The notes beneath the pieces are model-generated. The model was not told the DNA's origin. It was given only the letters and a program-made list of their open reading frames with translations, and did no database searches. A stretch of 64,000 nucleotides of DNA. It comes from Pyrrhoderma lamaoense. Lineage: Eukaryota > Basidiomycota > Agaricomycetes > Hymenochaetales > Hymenochaetaceae. Both the position numbers and the translations under genes were made by a program. Below, one piece after another: positions 1 through 12,475 of this stretch (within the stretch, counting starts at the first letter, position 1; each line of letters begins with the position of its first letter). Location of the stretch: positions 1,116,001-1,180,000 of the forward strand of contig NBAZ01000008.1 in assembly GCA_002794735.1 (NCBI GenBank), written 5' to 3'.

Positions 1-469
1 GGTATCCCAAACGTTGAAGCAGATATCACCAAAGTTCGTTGAGAACTTGAGAGGATGAACCTCGACACCAAGAGTGGCTATTAAACCAAGGTAAGAAACC
101 AACAGTATACAGAAAGAAGAAAAACGACATAAGTCACGTACCGATGTATTTTTTCTCAAACTCTCCGGTTTGATGGCGCTGTGGTTCGCGAGCCATCAAC
201 GGAATGATCACGCTCGATAAAGGTAGTACTTACCTTAACGAACGTCGTTTTCCCAGTTCCACCGTCTCCGACTTGGTGGCGATAAAAGATTTCAAAAAAA
301 TCAGAGAGGAGTATGTTTGAAAATCACAACCATGTTGGTATGAGTGTGATCATAGCATATAGTGTACGGAAAGACGCGAAAAAAGTCAGCATTTTAACAA
401 GTCACGATTGAATGATATGTACACACCGAGCACGAGCTTGAATGTTGCTGCTGCTGCAGTATCTGCCAT
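1..469 (-). CDS. GSP1: Ran/Gsp1-type nuclear GTPase, 5' part (runs off the window)
   Basis: Small GTPase that drives nucleocytoplasmic transport. Four exons are visible on the minus strand: 427-469, 234-271, 142-178 and 1-77. They read [20 protein letters not shown], then [18 protein letters not shown] and [10 protein letters not shown], ending in CFNVWDT at the window edge. GDGGTGKT is the P-loop and [15 protein letters not shown] is the switch I region that is nearly invariant in Ran. All three introns have GT..AG ends and keep the frame. The C-terminal two thirds, with the NKxD motif and the acidic tail, lie outside the window. Assignment as Ran rather than Rab or Ras rests on TGEFEKKY and GVEVHPL. 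The gene is transcribed away from uL3m across a 0.9 kb shared upstream region. Confidence 0.93.
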
Positions 470-1387
470 GGTCGTCTCTAAGTCGTTAAAGTAAGAATAT
501 GGGGATGAGGGATGGAGGTAAGCGATGTTCACGATATTCAGTGCGAAAAACTGCCTTTGAGTAAGGCCGTGACATCAGCTGAGTCACGCAGGCCCCATCA
601 CATATCACCCTCAGCCCTCGATCGGAAAGAAGTATTTAGAAACCAAGCCACAACTCACTTGTCCGGCACGACGAACAAAGGGAGCAGAGACTTTTGATCA
701 ATTTTCGGTCCGATAATGTCATACATGGAACTCAATTATAAACTTCCTTTACATATTTGAAATAGACCATGACCACCCATTCAATATCACCACTTCCTAG
801 TAGTAGCCTGGTGACGTATCGCCGCTACACAAAATCGGTCTGAAACTCTCAGATCAGCTTTAGAACATCTATCTAACTATCATCGTGGGCTCTCATACAC
901 ATAAATACTAACAGTGGTCGACATACATGGAAAACCGAAGAAGAATAGTCAAGATGAGCCATTGATACATGAGGTCCTCCTCGTGTTCTAGTATTATACA
1001 TGACAAGTATGATCTCATATTGTCCGGTGAAACTTCGCATAAGTGCGATGAGATACGTTCAAAATTCATCATGCAAGTACCCATATAAGATGAAGACTTT
1101 GAACTCTTAAAATGATGATTTTACTACAGAATCAGAAAAAACAAATATAATTTTTAATATCCATAATTTATCATATATCTTGTACATGTAGTACACTATT
1201 GCCTGAGGACTAATTCTTACACTAATCGAGCTTCTATTTCCCACGAATAGGATTTCCAAAATTCTACATTTTTGACACGCGTTTTGTAGTGAAACTAAAA
1301 ACTAGTCACGGACACTCAGTACTACGGTACTTCGCTCTCCTCAGCGTCGGTGTCTACGGCAAACCCAGGTATATCTGACAAGAGGAG
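470..1387. other. Divergent intergenic region, Ran / uL3m
   Basis: About 0.9 kb between two divergently transcribed genes. It is AT-rich around 1130-1200. The only open frame (512-697) is short, has no recognisable motif and is probably chance. It presumably holds both promoters, but I see no specific element I can defend. Confidence 0.6.
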
Positions 1388-2568
1388 ATGCTCCAAATCT
1401 GGAATGCGTTAAAACAGACCAGCGGTGCTCGTCGGTTCCTTCACGCCTCGGCGAACTCTTTGGCGTCTGAAGCTGGGCCGTCTTCAAGTAAATGGACTCC
1501 CCAATCCATTAGAACTGGGCTTATTGCTCGTAAACGCGGTATGACAGCTATTTGGGATCAACATGGTGCTCGTGTACCAATAACTGTTCTTCAGGTATAG
1601 ACTTTCATATTAAACTTAAAGTCAAAGCAAGGTCTGAAAGTCACTCTTTTTCTCTATAGCTTGAAAACTGCCAAGTTACCGCAAATATCAAGACAGTCAG
1701 GAAGGACAACTCTGAATATCATGCAGTACAGGTGGGGGCCTCAGATAGACCGGAGAAAACGACGACCAACGCCATGCGAGGCCATTTCCGCAAAGCCGGT
1801 GTCCTTCAAAATACATTACCAAGGAATTCCCTGTTACTCCTGATGCACACGTCCCCGTTGGTGAGCGTTTACCGCCATTTTCATGTCAGAAAGTGGAAAG
1901 TCTGAGTTACTGAATTTATGTCCCAGGAACTACGCTATCTGCATTACACTTTGTTCCAGGTCAATATGTAGATGTTGTTGCGAACTCGTAAGACAATAAT
2001 CGGTCTACACACCACGTAGTTATCTAAATTGTCTCTTTCAGGATCGGTAAAGGTTTTCAGGGTGGTATGAAGCGCTGGGGCTTCAGGGGTTTACGTGCAA
2101 GTCATGGTGTGTCCGTCTCACATCGAAAAGCCGGTGCTACAGGTGGACATCAGGTATAACTAGCTTTTTGTCTACTCGATTTTGCTCGGGTACTAAGCAC
2201 TTTAAATCGTCAATTAGGACCCAGGTCGTGTTTGGCCAGGAAAGAAGATGCCTGGACGTATGGGTGGCAAGCGGATAACAACGCAAAACCTTGAGGTTGT
2301 CCGTGTTGACACAGCTCTTGATCTCGTCTTCGTCAAGGGTTGTGTATCGGGTATAGACGATGCTCATGTCTTCGTCCGAGATGCAAAGAAGAACATGAAC
2401 CAGCTTTCAAGCGCCAATCACGCAAAAGGTCTTGATGATAAGATCTTACCAAAGGGTGTCCTTGACCTACCGTTCCCTGCAGGAACAAAGGAGATGGCTG
2501 CTGCATATGCACCAATCATTTCTGCTCCCAGCAAGCGCGTTACAAGTCCATTTGCACCAAGGGATTAA
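1388..2568 (+). CDS. MRPL9: Mitochondrial ribosomal protein uL3m
   Basis: Large-subunit mitoribosomal protein of the L3 family. Exons 1388-1594, 1660-1860, 1927-1987, 2042-2153 and 2218-2568. The start gives a basic, Ser/Ala-rich N-terminus ([15 protein letters not shown]) suited to mitochondrial import. It is followed by [16 protein letters not shown], the classical L3 beginning, then [40 protein letters not shown] and KKMPGRMGG, which form the conserved core near the peptidyl-transferase centre. In exon 2, near 1807-1811 (CAAAAT), the frame changes. The sequence before reads FRKAGVLQ and after reads [18 protein letters not shown], so one base (an A) appears to be missing. With it restored the protein is 310 residues, normal for the family. 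Its 3' end lies 72 bases from that of the convergent NMT gene. Confidence 0.93.
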
Positions 2569-2640
2569 ACTACTACAAGTAATGCCTATTATTCTAGGTC
2601 TAATACATATTATACTTTAGTTTTGGAGCGAATTTTTTCT

Positions 2641-4864
2641 TCATAACATAACAATTCCGACACCTTTCCCAGCCGGAACACCGCCTGCTTCAGTTATCCC
2701 AGCCAGAGGGCTGTTCTCCAATTGTATAGATAGTAATTTAATAATCCATCCCCTGTCCAAACTAAGGTGATTATTTTTTCAGTATGACATGAATTTTTGT
2801 ATGAGGCGTAACTCAGGGAAATTGCTGCGTACCTTCAAATTATCGAGGAACTGGTAGTTGTCCATCAGAGATAGTGCATTGAACACGTCGAAGTTTGCCC
2901 CAGCGGCGATGATTAGCGCATCACCCACTAGATCTATCAGTCTTCGTTTCAATCGTCCATCCTCTTCAGCACCTTTCTCGAACGCTACATCTGTAGCGTA
3001 ATAAAATAGATACGCTGCTTCGAGGAGATTGTGTTTTGTATTGCGAACAACCGTTGAAGGCAATGAGTAGAACGTAAAGAAATCCGTTATCTTGTGGTTT
3101 CCGGGTTCTGTAAGGACGTATATATCAACAAAGAAACAGTTAAGGGAGGAATGCGGAAACAGAAAAAAGTGCATTTATTTACCTCAATAACATAAGCCCA
3201 TACTACTTGCTTGTCACGCCGACCTTTCCAGTCTTTAGGTCCTTCCCCCTCTCCCAGCCCACCTAAGAACTGGTGTCTCAATTCATCAATAGACATAATG
3301 GTCATCATTGTAAATCGTTCCATGTAGCGTGTATACAGTTCTGCGACCGCAGGAATATCGCGCTGTTCCATCTCTCGCAAGCCTTTACCCGCTAGATGTG
3401 GTACCGAATCAAGTTTCTGTTTTATTGACATACGTGCGAGAGTCATATTTCGAGGTACATAAGTAAAGCCTATGTCGACAAGTTTGTGGACATTGATCGT
3501 TCGATGGTAATAACTGGCAGTTTGTTGATTAGTGAAAAGTAGAGTGGAGGCAGGTAGAAAGTGATTCTCACCGACAAGTTGAAACTGGAGTTGGCAGTAT
3601 CACTCCTGCAGTGTATATGGCTTGGAAAACGCCTTTCAAGTGACATTGCCGTGTTACCTCTTTTATCAAGACAGGAGCAAGACGTTTCGATCTCAATTTT
3701 TTGTGTACACAAAGGTAGTTGATTTCGCTAGCATTGATTATACTTCACAAGAGGTCAGGGATAAATCTACGCGAAGCACCAATGACTGTAAACTTACTTT
3801 TCACGGACTTTGATCGTGATAGGCACTCCAGATATGAAGGCAACCAGTCTCTTGTTAGAGCTGACTCGTACACCAATATGCCATTCCTTATGATAACCTG
3901 GGGGTTTGAGAGCCCTATAATCGACGTCAAGTTCATATTTGTTACAGATGAAAGGTTAGTTCACACACCATTCGAAGAATTCAGCGGTATACTGGAAACG
4001 AAAGGACGCATGATCATCCTCCACATAATTTAAGCATAAGAGATCATAAACTTCTTTGATCTGATTAGTTGCATTTTGATTAGCTTCGAAATCAGTTAGA
4101 GTAGTAAGCGCAATGTTACCTGTATGGGGTCATTGAGATCTACAATTGACCACTCAAATTCCTTTGGAAGAGGATACGGATCCTGCCGAACTTGTTCTCT
4201 TGGAACTGAGGGTTCGATGTACCCATCTTCTTGGGGAGGTCCTTCACCTACACTTGTCTGTCAGAAACTTGAGTATCTATACGGTGTTAGTGAATGCCAA
4301 CCCATTTGTGTAACAGGTTGCGTTCCCCAGAACTAAGAAATTTAACGTTCCAGTTCAGCCAAAACGCCATTTAAGCTAGTGATATGCATATGAACAAACC
4401 TTATGTTCGCCAAGATCCTTTTTACCTCTGCCGGCTATTCCAGCCTTCCCTTGAACGACATCCATTATCTTCAACTGTTCTAGGGCTAGGCGTACGGTTT
4501 CTTCGTCTGTTCCAGGCGCATCTTCTCCGTGTTCGGCACGTATACGAGCTATCACTTGATCCACAATTGATTGTGGGACCTCCTTCTGACCAGGCTTCAA
4601 GCTATTGAGGAGCTTCATAGCTTTAGACTTTTTCTTTTTCTTCTTTTTCGATGATACAGCGGATGATGAACCAGCCCCAGGAGTATCGATTGAAGCGGTA
4701 TGGTCTTCGGTGCCTACAGCTTCATCTTCGTCCTCGCTAGTCAATGCGTGTTCCTCGTTGACGTGCTCATCAGCCGCAGGCTCTGCATTTTTGTCTTTCC
4801 TGGTCTCCATTTGACCTCTAGCGCTGGCCAAGGGTGAGTAGGGAGCAAGAACGGATCTATGCAC
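2641..4864 (-). CDS. NMT1: Glycylpeptide N-tetradecanoyltransferase (N-myristoyltransferase)
   Basis: Transfers myristate from myristoyl-CoA to N-terminal glycine. Exons 4400-4864, 4302-4332, 4120-4247, 3969-4060, 3798-3914, 3572-3727, 3183-3513, 2833-3107 and 2641-2761, about 572 residues. An acidic and lysine-rich N-terminus ([16 protein letters not shown], probable ribosome/membrane tether) precedes the catalytic fold: [85 protein letters not shown] and the C-terminal GVGIVML, whose carboxylate is the catalytic base in this family. Three single bases seem to be missing: near 3095 (between NPET and HKITDFF), near 2755 (FGPGDG expected) and near 2711 (after LYNWRT). The literal frame is therefore broken three times, yet everything on both sides is well conserved. 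ATG at 4864 is chosen; METRK 54 bases downstream is an alternative start. Confidence 0.93.
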
Positions 4865-5039
4865 TCTGTACTTCCATCTAATTGCCGCGTGGTATTGACT
4901 TTCATCGCGTAAATTTCTTTAGTCAATAGTAATCAATTAGCCTTTTTTTTTGCCAAAAATAGTAGTAGTACCATAATTGAATAATATTAAAAGTTATTTT
5001 GACATTGTATTATGAGCTTCATAGCCGTGGTATTCGACC

Positions 5040-6541
5040 ATGTCGAATATACCGGTTGGCTTCAAAACTCTTTCGCTTCCTATAAGTCAACTCTGTTTGT
5101 CTGCAGTGCTAAAGTGTGGACAGTCGTTCCGTTGGACTTCGTTTCCTCTTTCGTCTTCTCCCGAAAATGCCTCGACTCCAGGACCAGAACTCAATGTTGA
5201 ACCTACTCATGAATACCGTTTTTGCCTGAAGGATCGTGTCGTCTGCTTACGGCAATCAAAAATGACATTTTTTATCGTTCAGTTTGCGACGAATCCACTA
5301 GGAACTCATTGGTGTCAAGCTCTACCAAATCAAAGGCATGTCGTTTGGAAGATGAAAAAGACAATGAGATCCTTGTTTTCTTAAGGGATTATTTTCAACT
5401 CGAAGTTGACTTGCTTAACTTATATGAAGAATGGAGCTCTAGTGATCCTGTTTTCAGGAATCTTAGGCACCGTTTTTCTGGTATACGAATTCTTAGGCAA
5501 GATCCTTGGGAATGTCTTATTTCGTATGTTTCTTCTCGCTTTGTCCTCTCAAACTGCTGTAACGTGATTATGATTCAGATTTATATGTTCCTCAAATAAT
5601 AATATAAATCGGATATCAAAGATGGTACACAATCTCTGTACAAATTTTTCACCTACCTTAATTATATTAGATGATCCCGAGGTTGGTGGGAAACAAAGGG
5701 CATATCACCCTTTCCCACCTCCTTCTTCTTTGGCAGCCCCCTCCGTCAGCACAAAATTGAGAGGGCTAGGATTCGGCTATAGGGCAGACTTCATACAGAA
5801 GACTGCAGCAATGCTCATAAATGAGCATGGCTCCGATGATGCCGTTTTCAGTTATTTGGAGGGACTACGTTCACTCGAAACCGATATAGCTCGTGCCGAG
5901 CTACTTAAACTCATGGGAGTTGGAAGAAAAGTTGCTGATTGTATATTACTCATGAGCTTAGATAAGGTTTGTGGTTGACGAGCCTATATTTTCAACATGA
6001 CGAAGCTGAATCTACATCTAAAGAAGGAGGTTGTCCCAGTAGATACCCATGTCCACCAAATTGCCGTAAAACATTATGGTATGAAGGGATCCAGTAGCGG
6101 AAAGATTTCAATGACACCCAAACTATATGATGATGTGAATGCAAAGTTAGCCAAAATATGGGGTCCTTACGCTGGTTGGGCTCAATCGGTAAATCTTCAT
6201 TATGCTAGTTTACCTTGTTTCTGTAGCGTTGACTCCGTAATGTAATTACAATTTAGGTCCTCTTCACTGCTGATCTAAAAGCGTTCTCAGACTATGGTCT
6301 GCCTACTCCCTCAACATCCGGGGCACCTACAACACCATCGAAAGCAGTCTCAAATACCGGATTGAAACTGACCACAAAACGGAAGAGATCCCGGACCAAA
6401 ATTGAAGAGAAATCCGTAACTTTTTCATCTTCGGCCTACGTAGAAGATGTTTCCGAAGGAGCAAATCTTGCAGAAAGAGTAAAAAGGAGAAGGCGAATAG
6501 CCGTAACGTCAAAAGCTAAAGAAACGCAGAACGAGTCGTAG
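5040..6541 (+). CDS. OGG1: OGG1 8-oxoguanine DNA glycosylase/AP lyase
   Basis: Removes 8-oxoguanine opposite C and nicks the abasic site. Exons 5040-5523, 5579-5966, 6024-6188 and 6257-6541; 440 residues when one missing base is allowed for. Visible features are CGQSFRW in the N-terminal domain, FRDYFQLEVDL-like text (here FLRDYFQLEVDLL), LRQDPWECLISFICSSNNN, LGFGYRA, the helix-hairpin-helix LMGVGRKVADCILLMSLDK with the catalytic lysine (GRKVADC), the aspartate in VPVDTHVHQIA and WGPYAGWAQSVLFTADL. The C-terminal 75 residues are basic (KRKRSRTK, VKRRRRIAV) and likely carry the nuclear signal. Near 5258-5263 (TCAAAAATGAC) the frame shifts from VVCLRQSK to NDIFYRSVCDE, so one A of the run seems to be missing. 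It is transcribed divergently from NMT1 across 175 bases. Confidence 0.94.
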
Positions 6542-7159
6542 TATTGTCTTTACTACTTGCCTCTCACATTGGTTACTTATGATGCTAATTTATATATTCA
6601 TTGATGTCATCTTATTTCATATCGGATATCTATATACTCCTGGTTCTGACTAGATTAATCATCTTTAGACGAAATCATTATGTATCATATTCCTTAATAT
6701 AGAAGTGATTATGGCCTCCTTTAAACTAATATCTATCAGCTCTCTAGTATGAATACAATTTGCTAGACTCGTTTATTCTTCTTTGTTCTGTTCTTCTTTA
6801 GTTCCCCTGTGACTCAATTGCCTCTGATTAGATATTGTTACTTCTTTCAAGTTAAGTGTTGTGGTACCCTATCCTTGGGAATGAATATATTTGACCTGAG
6901 TTTGTAGTTTGTGGCAGTGTTTAACATTAAATCACAAAAGTCACAATATTAACTGGCATCTTGTGAAAACATCATGTACCCTAATGATAATGCTACAATT
7001 GACTATTGTTGGAAGACGACAAGAAGGATATGTGTTCATGGTTCTAAGGTAGAATAAGTATGCTAAAAATGGACGGAGACTAATATATATATAGAAGACC
7101 AAGAGAAATAAAACTTTTTGAGTTATATAGAGACGAGGTGATCAGTATCTTAACACCCT
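6542..7159. other. Convergent intergenic region, OGG1 / carrier
   Basis: AT-rich 3' flank shared by two convergent genes. No frame, RNA gene or repeat that I can support. Confidence 0.6.
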
Positions 7160-8710
7160 TTACGATGGCTCTGATTTTGACTGAGGGAGTCCGTCAATGT
7201 ACCCTGCTACAAGGTCGAAAAATGTCCACAGAAGACCATGGGTAGTGATACTACGAACAGCACTGATACCCAGTCCCCGATACATACGCGATATTCCCTC
7301 ATGAAGCGGTCGCGGATTTGAAGGGTCGGGGCCTACGGATTATGATGAGGGAGAGAATAATATAGTCATAGAAACCCGTACCTCGAATAAGTCGATAAAA
7401 GGTCTCCCATATGCCACGCTTCCTTTCTCCCGCGAGCGCTCTTGTTTGTACTTTAGTTTTAACACTGGGAAATAAGCTATTTTCAGCACATAGTTATTGA
7501 GGGAAGCTTCTTTAATGAAAACCTACACATCTAGCGGATATATCAAGGCCCAAGATGTTACACCCGAAAAAGAGCCACAGAAGAATGGAACGATGGACGC
7601 CGGAATAGGTAACCAAGAAGGAGTGGGACCCTGTTCACCAGATGGCAAACGTCCCATGAGGTGACGCATACCGTCGTATTCAAGGAAATACAGCGCCGTT
7701 CCAGATGTATCCCTCACTACAAAAATTGAGAACAGCCAACATTAAGCGTTAGATCAATTTAACGTACAAAGATGCAATGGAAACCCGATATACAGTCCCC
7801 TGTAACCATTAGTACGGACTAGATCCCTCACAGCTTGAGTGGTTGTCGGAGGTTTAACAAGACGAACCCCCTTGCTCTCTGCTATAGAATATTCAAGCTG
7901 TCTCCGGACCTGAGTAGATAATTGGAGCTTTAAAAGCCTGGATATTTCAAAGATGTATTATTCAAGTACCTTAACTAGTTCAAATGCTATAATAATATAT
8001 TTGAGAAAACAAAGTTGTATTACTTAGAAAAATAACCAAGAAACTTACGGGTACTACCAAATGAGATTAATGCCCCAGCCATTGCACCTCCTAGCCCACC
8101 CAAACAGGCAACATCGAACATCCTATTTTGAGTTAGAATGCCATTGTTTCGGAGGATATCCTTTGTGCCATTATATATAGTGAAGGAAGCAGCACCTTTG
8201 AAAGCAGTTTCAGCTATGTTATAGACTTAAGCAGACAAAAACCCATGTGACTCACGAACGAAGGAGATCGTAAATAATGGAATCCATAAACCACGATAGA
8301 AACCACGAATTCCTTCCTCTTGAAAAACTTGACCCGCCAGACGCGGGACTGAGATGGCTTTACGAGAAGTTTGTAATCGAGATTTGAGGGAATCAAGCTA
8401 TCCAAGTAGACTTGATAAGAGTCTTTACTGTTTCTGTAGATCCAAAGTACATACGGGGTATCCGGCGAACGTGGAAATATAGCTAGCGCTAATGGCGCAA
8501 ACTACAGCCTTATTTTCTGTAAAAACCCATAATTTAAGTTTTCACATCCGGGGAAAGACTGAATAAGTCCTATAAGCACTTACGTCTCAGCGACTCATTG
8601 ATCGCATACGAGTCAAATAAGGATCTGAATGGTTGGCTAAGAAAAAGATGTAAATTCTAGGAGTTATTTTTGAATTAGGAGCTAGAAGAGACTTGCTTCG
8701 TTCCATCCAT
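7160..8710 (-). CDS. Mitochondrial carrier family (SLC25-like) protein
   Basis: Inner-membrane solute carrier, 346 residues. Exons 8697-8710, 8584-8636, 8455-8516, 8256-8397, 8049-8213, 7970-7986, 7768-7909, 7527-7716, 7382-7464 and 7160-7332; the sum is an exact multiple of three. The three carrier repeats are marked by GYPLDSLKSRLQ, GSTPFELVKVRRQLE and IYPLDVVKTKVQ (PxDxxK/R type, with E in repeat 2), followed by FYRGLW, GYRGLYIGF and MYRGLG. The initial 14-base exon is joined by an intron with a GC donor (GCAAGT at 8691-8696), and exon 6 is only 17 bases. The substrate cannot be read from the sequence. The text GSFSGVTSWALIYPLDVV suggests a broad fungal amino-acid/carnitine-type clade, but that is a guess. 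The tiny first exon is the least certain part. Confidence 0.88.
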
Positions 8711-8996
8711 AGAGTGTGAGTGAGACTGAGTGGCCGAATCCAGTTTTCGCGCCGAAGCACGACCTGGGCGGCGTTGTCAATGCCGTGTTGAGCTCGGAGT
8801 AAGTTGAGAAGCTAGTACAGGGAAGGATGGGTGGTGAAAAGGGGAAGCAAGAGCTACTTACTATTCACTGTGACAGTCGCGCGTAGATGAAGACGGGTTC
8901 TCATCAGTCATGTGTAATTCCGGACTTTGACTTCATACCACCATGTCATTATTCGCTTGCATACACAACATTTAATTATTTTTGTAATTTTATGGA

Positions 8997-11900
8997 ATGT
9001 CTTTCTGGCCCTCAACCACAAAGTCATCTAGAAAAGCTGCTTCATCAAAAAAGAAAACAGTATCAGGATTAAATTATCCTCTCATTGAATACGGCGGCTT
9101 AGGTGCTGCTACTCTATCTAAAACTCGGGATGATCTTGAATGGAAAAGTTTCTATAGGTCTCAGCAAGGTTGGTCCTCATCTTGAGTCAAGGAACTTGAA
9201 GATCGTTCTTATTCTTATCCTTTCACTAGGCTTACTTAGAGCATTCAATGACCCCGTCGAGATTTTTCCAAGAACAAGAGTGGAAGACGTAATTGATACA
9301 AATATATCTTTACAACAACAAGTCCAACACGGAGTAGAAAATTTATCCTATATATTTATACTGAACTCTAAAATGTCCACCTATTAGACTCGATTTCTTC
9401 GGACTCACTATCCTAATCTTGAAATTCCTATAGAACTCATCAGTGATGAATTAGGTTTCGTAAGAAAATTAGAGCAAGAACAGCTAGAGTTTGATCCGTT
9501 TCAGGGCAACATACTGGCATCTGCGTACTGCTATGAGTCTACCAAGAAGAAAACCATTTGCCTCATATTCCCGACTGGCAGCTTATTCCGAGACCTAAGT
9601 ATGGTCTTTCCTCACTTTGTACTTCTCATACGATTATGATTGAATAATATCGTACTTTAGATCTCTCACCTGCAAACTTAAGACAGAATGATGTTCTCTT
9701 CCAGCCTAGTACCCGGAGTAGTATCTCGTTTGATACTCCTATAAGTCAAATATGTACTTCATCTCCCGCTGATAGCTTCCGGAGAAGGAAAAGTAGGTGT
9801 CAAATATACAGATTAAATACGCGGTGAACTTACCATTTTTATAAATAGGCTACTTCATGGCAGTCCGGACACTTGGTTCACTCCTAGTCTATGATATACG
9901 TAATAAAACCTCAACTTTCCTGGACAAGGATAAGCCACCCTTCTTGACAGCCAATATCATGACCATCAAAACCAACGAAACTGATGGCAAAAAGGTAGTT
10001 GATATGAGCTTTGTGAACTCGGATGGTGCGGACTTGTTTGTCATTACCGAGAAAGGAGTGTGTTTCCAATGCCTTCAGACCCCTGAGCGAAAATACGTGT
10101 AGGTTCTTCACTCTTGAACGTTTCCTCCTATCAAGTTTTAATCTGCATACCAGAAATAAGATAATTGAATGTCCTGCAGAACCCGAATCAAACTTTTGGA
10201 GAATTCTCGGAGATAGTCCTTACACTGGACTGATCACCTCTGAAAGACGAATTCAGAAATTTGACTCTAGAGTAAGCTTTGTTTGAAATGGAAGTGGGTA
10301 GAGTAATTCTTAATCCCATTCTAGACTGGAAATGGCACTATAAATTTCCTATCTTATGAAGAAAATAACCATGTCATCACCTCGCTTTGTCGTGCAAAGG
10401 ATGAACATCTCTTCTGTGTAACAACGACTGGTCAAGTCATATTCGTTGACGATAGATACTCCAATAAGCCACTTTTAGGCTGGAAGCATAATAGAGTCTT
10501 CGACAGAACGCTGACATCTCAGTGTATGGACTTCCAAGATGGTACGCTAGGGTCATAAGTCAATGGATATATTGTAATCTAACTTTAAAATGAAGCCTCT
10601 ATGACTATTTTGAGCTCTTTGAAAAACAGGCACATCTCGGCCATAGGTACAGTTACTAGAGAAGATAGCCCTATACAATGTCAGTTACGACCGACTAGTG
10701 TTTCATCCCCTATTCCTCCTGGTCATAACGTACTTGGGCGCACAATTATAAGACATACCGAAAGCTCACTCTCATTCAGTCTCCTTGAATTGTCAAGCCA
10801 AGGGAGCCTATACCAACAAGAATTCCACTACTCACCTGAAGGAGAACCTGAGCGCGAAGACGGAAGACAACGTTTTAGTTTCAAGTGGTCTCCAGAAATC
10901 GTTGCATTAGAGGCAAAGTCTAAAAATTTGAAAACTGATACAGGAGAACTGGCCGAAAGAGAATTTATCTTAGTTGATATCGATGGTTTCTATATGTGTG
11001 AGTCCTCATGGGTAATACAATTTAGTATCATTATTGATATAAGGGTAAAATAGCGTCATTCGGAGATGATGCTAAAATATCTCGCCGGGATGAAGAAGAT
11101 AGAACTGCAGAAGATGTCTTTGAAACTTTGGAAAACATGCCCTTCTTTTGGCAACGAGATGATCTCGATGACGATCAACTGCGGACTCTGTACGTTAAGC
11201 ATCTTACTTGTATTTTTATTGACAATATATATATAATAAATATAACTCACGGACATCAGATATGACGTGGCCTACGGATCAGGAAAAGATCTACAGTATC
11301 AAGCTCGATCTGATTTCCTAACGGGCACTACCCTGAACTCCCTGAGAGGTTACAGAGCCCGCAGACTCAACAAAATACCGATTAAGGAAGTCGTGGAGGG
11401 AGCAGCATGGCATTATAATATGGAGGAGACTTTGACTAGGATCTGTCCTGACGTTTTCAAAGGGTTTCCCCGAGAAGCAGAAGAGTACAGAACCTATTCC
11501 GTGGACAGAAAGGAGGAACATCCAGAGGCGGAAAAACTTGAGAGTGAGGCTTGCGAACAACTGGCCCTTGACTTAGCGTTGAGCGTGGATGTCTTCAGTA
11601 CAAAGAAGATCGGTCGTCCATCCACATTGACGGAAGATAATCATGAGGAAATGACACGTACATCAAGCGAAGCTGATCTAGCATTGATGCAGGCTACTGA
11701 GAAGCTCTCCCTTAGCCAAACTAAGAAGAAACCTCCTCAAGTGAACTTCGGGTTCTTACATCCTGTTGATAACCAGGAACTGGGTTCTGCACCTGGGTTG
11801 TCAATGGATATTAAGGAAGTTAAAGAGGCGAAGATGTCTCTCGGGGTACGTCTACTTCTATCTGAGTGGACTGTCGGCGACGATCCGTCCGACTACCGGT

Positions 11901-12310
11901 ACGATGACCCTTATGAGCTAGATGAGCTGGATCCATCACGGTATCAAAGTCGAAGTCAACAAAATCGGCAGCAACAACCTCAAGAAAGAGGGGAGATTGA
12001 GGTCAACAGTTTCACACGCATTCCTCAAACTCAAGCACCTCCAACGGTTGTTGCTGCCAGATCTCTAGCTCCCGCTCTCACAAAACCAAAGATACCTACG
12101 GTAGTAGGAACTTCGCAGTCTAGTACAGCCCCACGTATACAAGTGGAGTCTCAAATAGAAACTCGGGCCGGATTCTCTCAAGCTCAGACGGAACCCTTAT
12201 CATCTCAGCCTACTATGATGGCTGCTACCCAAGTTTTGCCCGGTCCTTTTGGAGGGAGACAAGCTGTTGGAAAGAAGAAACCGACGAAGAAGAGGAAGGG
12301 TGGTTTTTGA
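8997..12310 (+). CDS. RRN6: RNA polymerase I initiation factor, Rrn6-like
   Basis: Probable core-factor subunit for rDNA transcription. Ten exons (8997-9168, 9230-9333, 9388-9598, 9661-9792, 9849-10098, 10154-10271, 10325-10541, 10596-10997, 11054-11189, 11260-12310) join in frame to 930 residues with no indel. The N-terminus has NYPLIEYGGLGAATL, typical of the start of fungal Rrn6. The middle is beta-strand-rich, consistent with a propeller (LGSLLVYDIR, LFVITEKGVCFQCL, LFCVTTTGQVIFVDD). The C-terminus has a Gln/Pro-rich stretch and ends VLPGPFGGRQ then KKKPTKKRKGGF, the basic GF-terminated tail I associate with Rrn6. The family call comes from these end motifs and overall build. A different large propeller protein is possible but less likely. 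Confidence 0.75.
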
Positions 12311-12475
12311 AGGCTCTTGGAATGATATCACATTCAAGTTAGGACGAAGATATTTTTGTATACTGTATTTGCCTCGATGCTACAACTTCTATTGCCTTGT
12401 CCCTTATGAATAAGGTAAATCATACCAATTACTAGGCCCCCAAAAAAGTACAATATGTTTAAAAATGCACAGTGT

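Noticed and set aside
512..697. Open frame upstream of uL3m
   Set aside because: Short, no motif, no supporting splice or codon signal; lies in a divergent spacer.
2641..4864. NMT1 as a pseudogene because of several frame breaks
   Set aside because: All breaks are single missing bases with family sequence on both sides, and similar events occur in other essential genes here, so sequence error is more likely.
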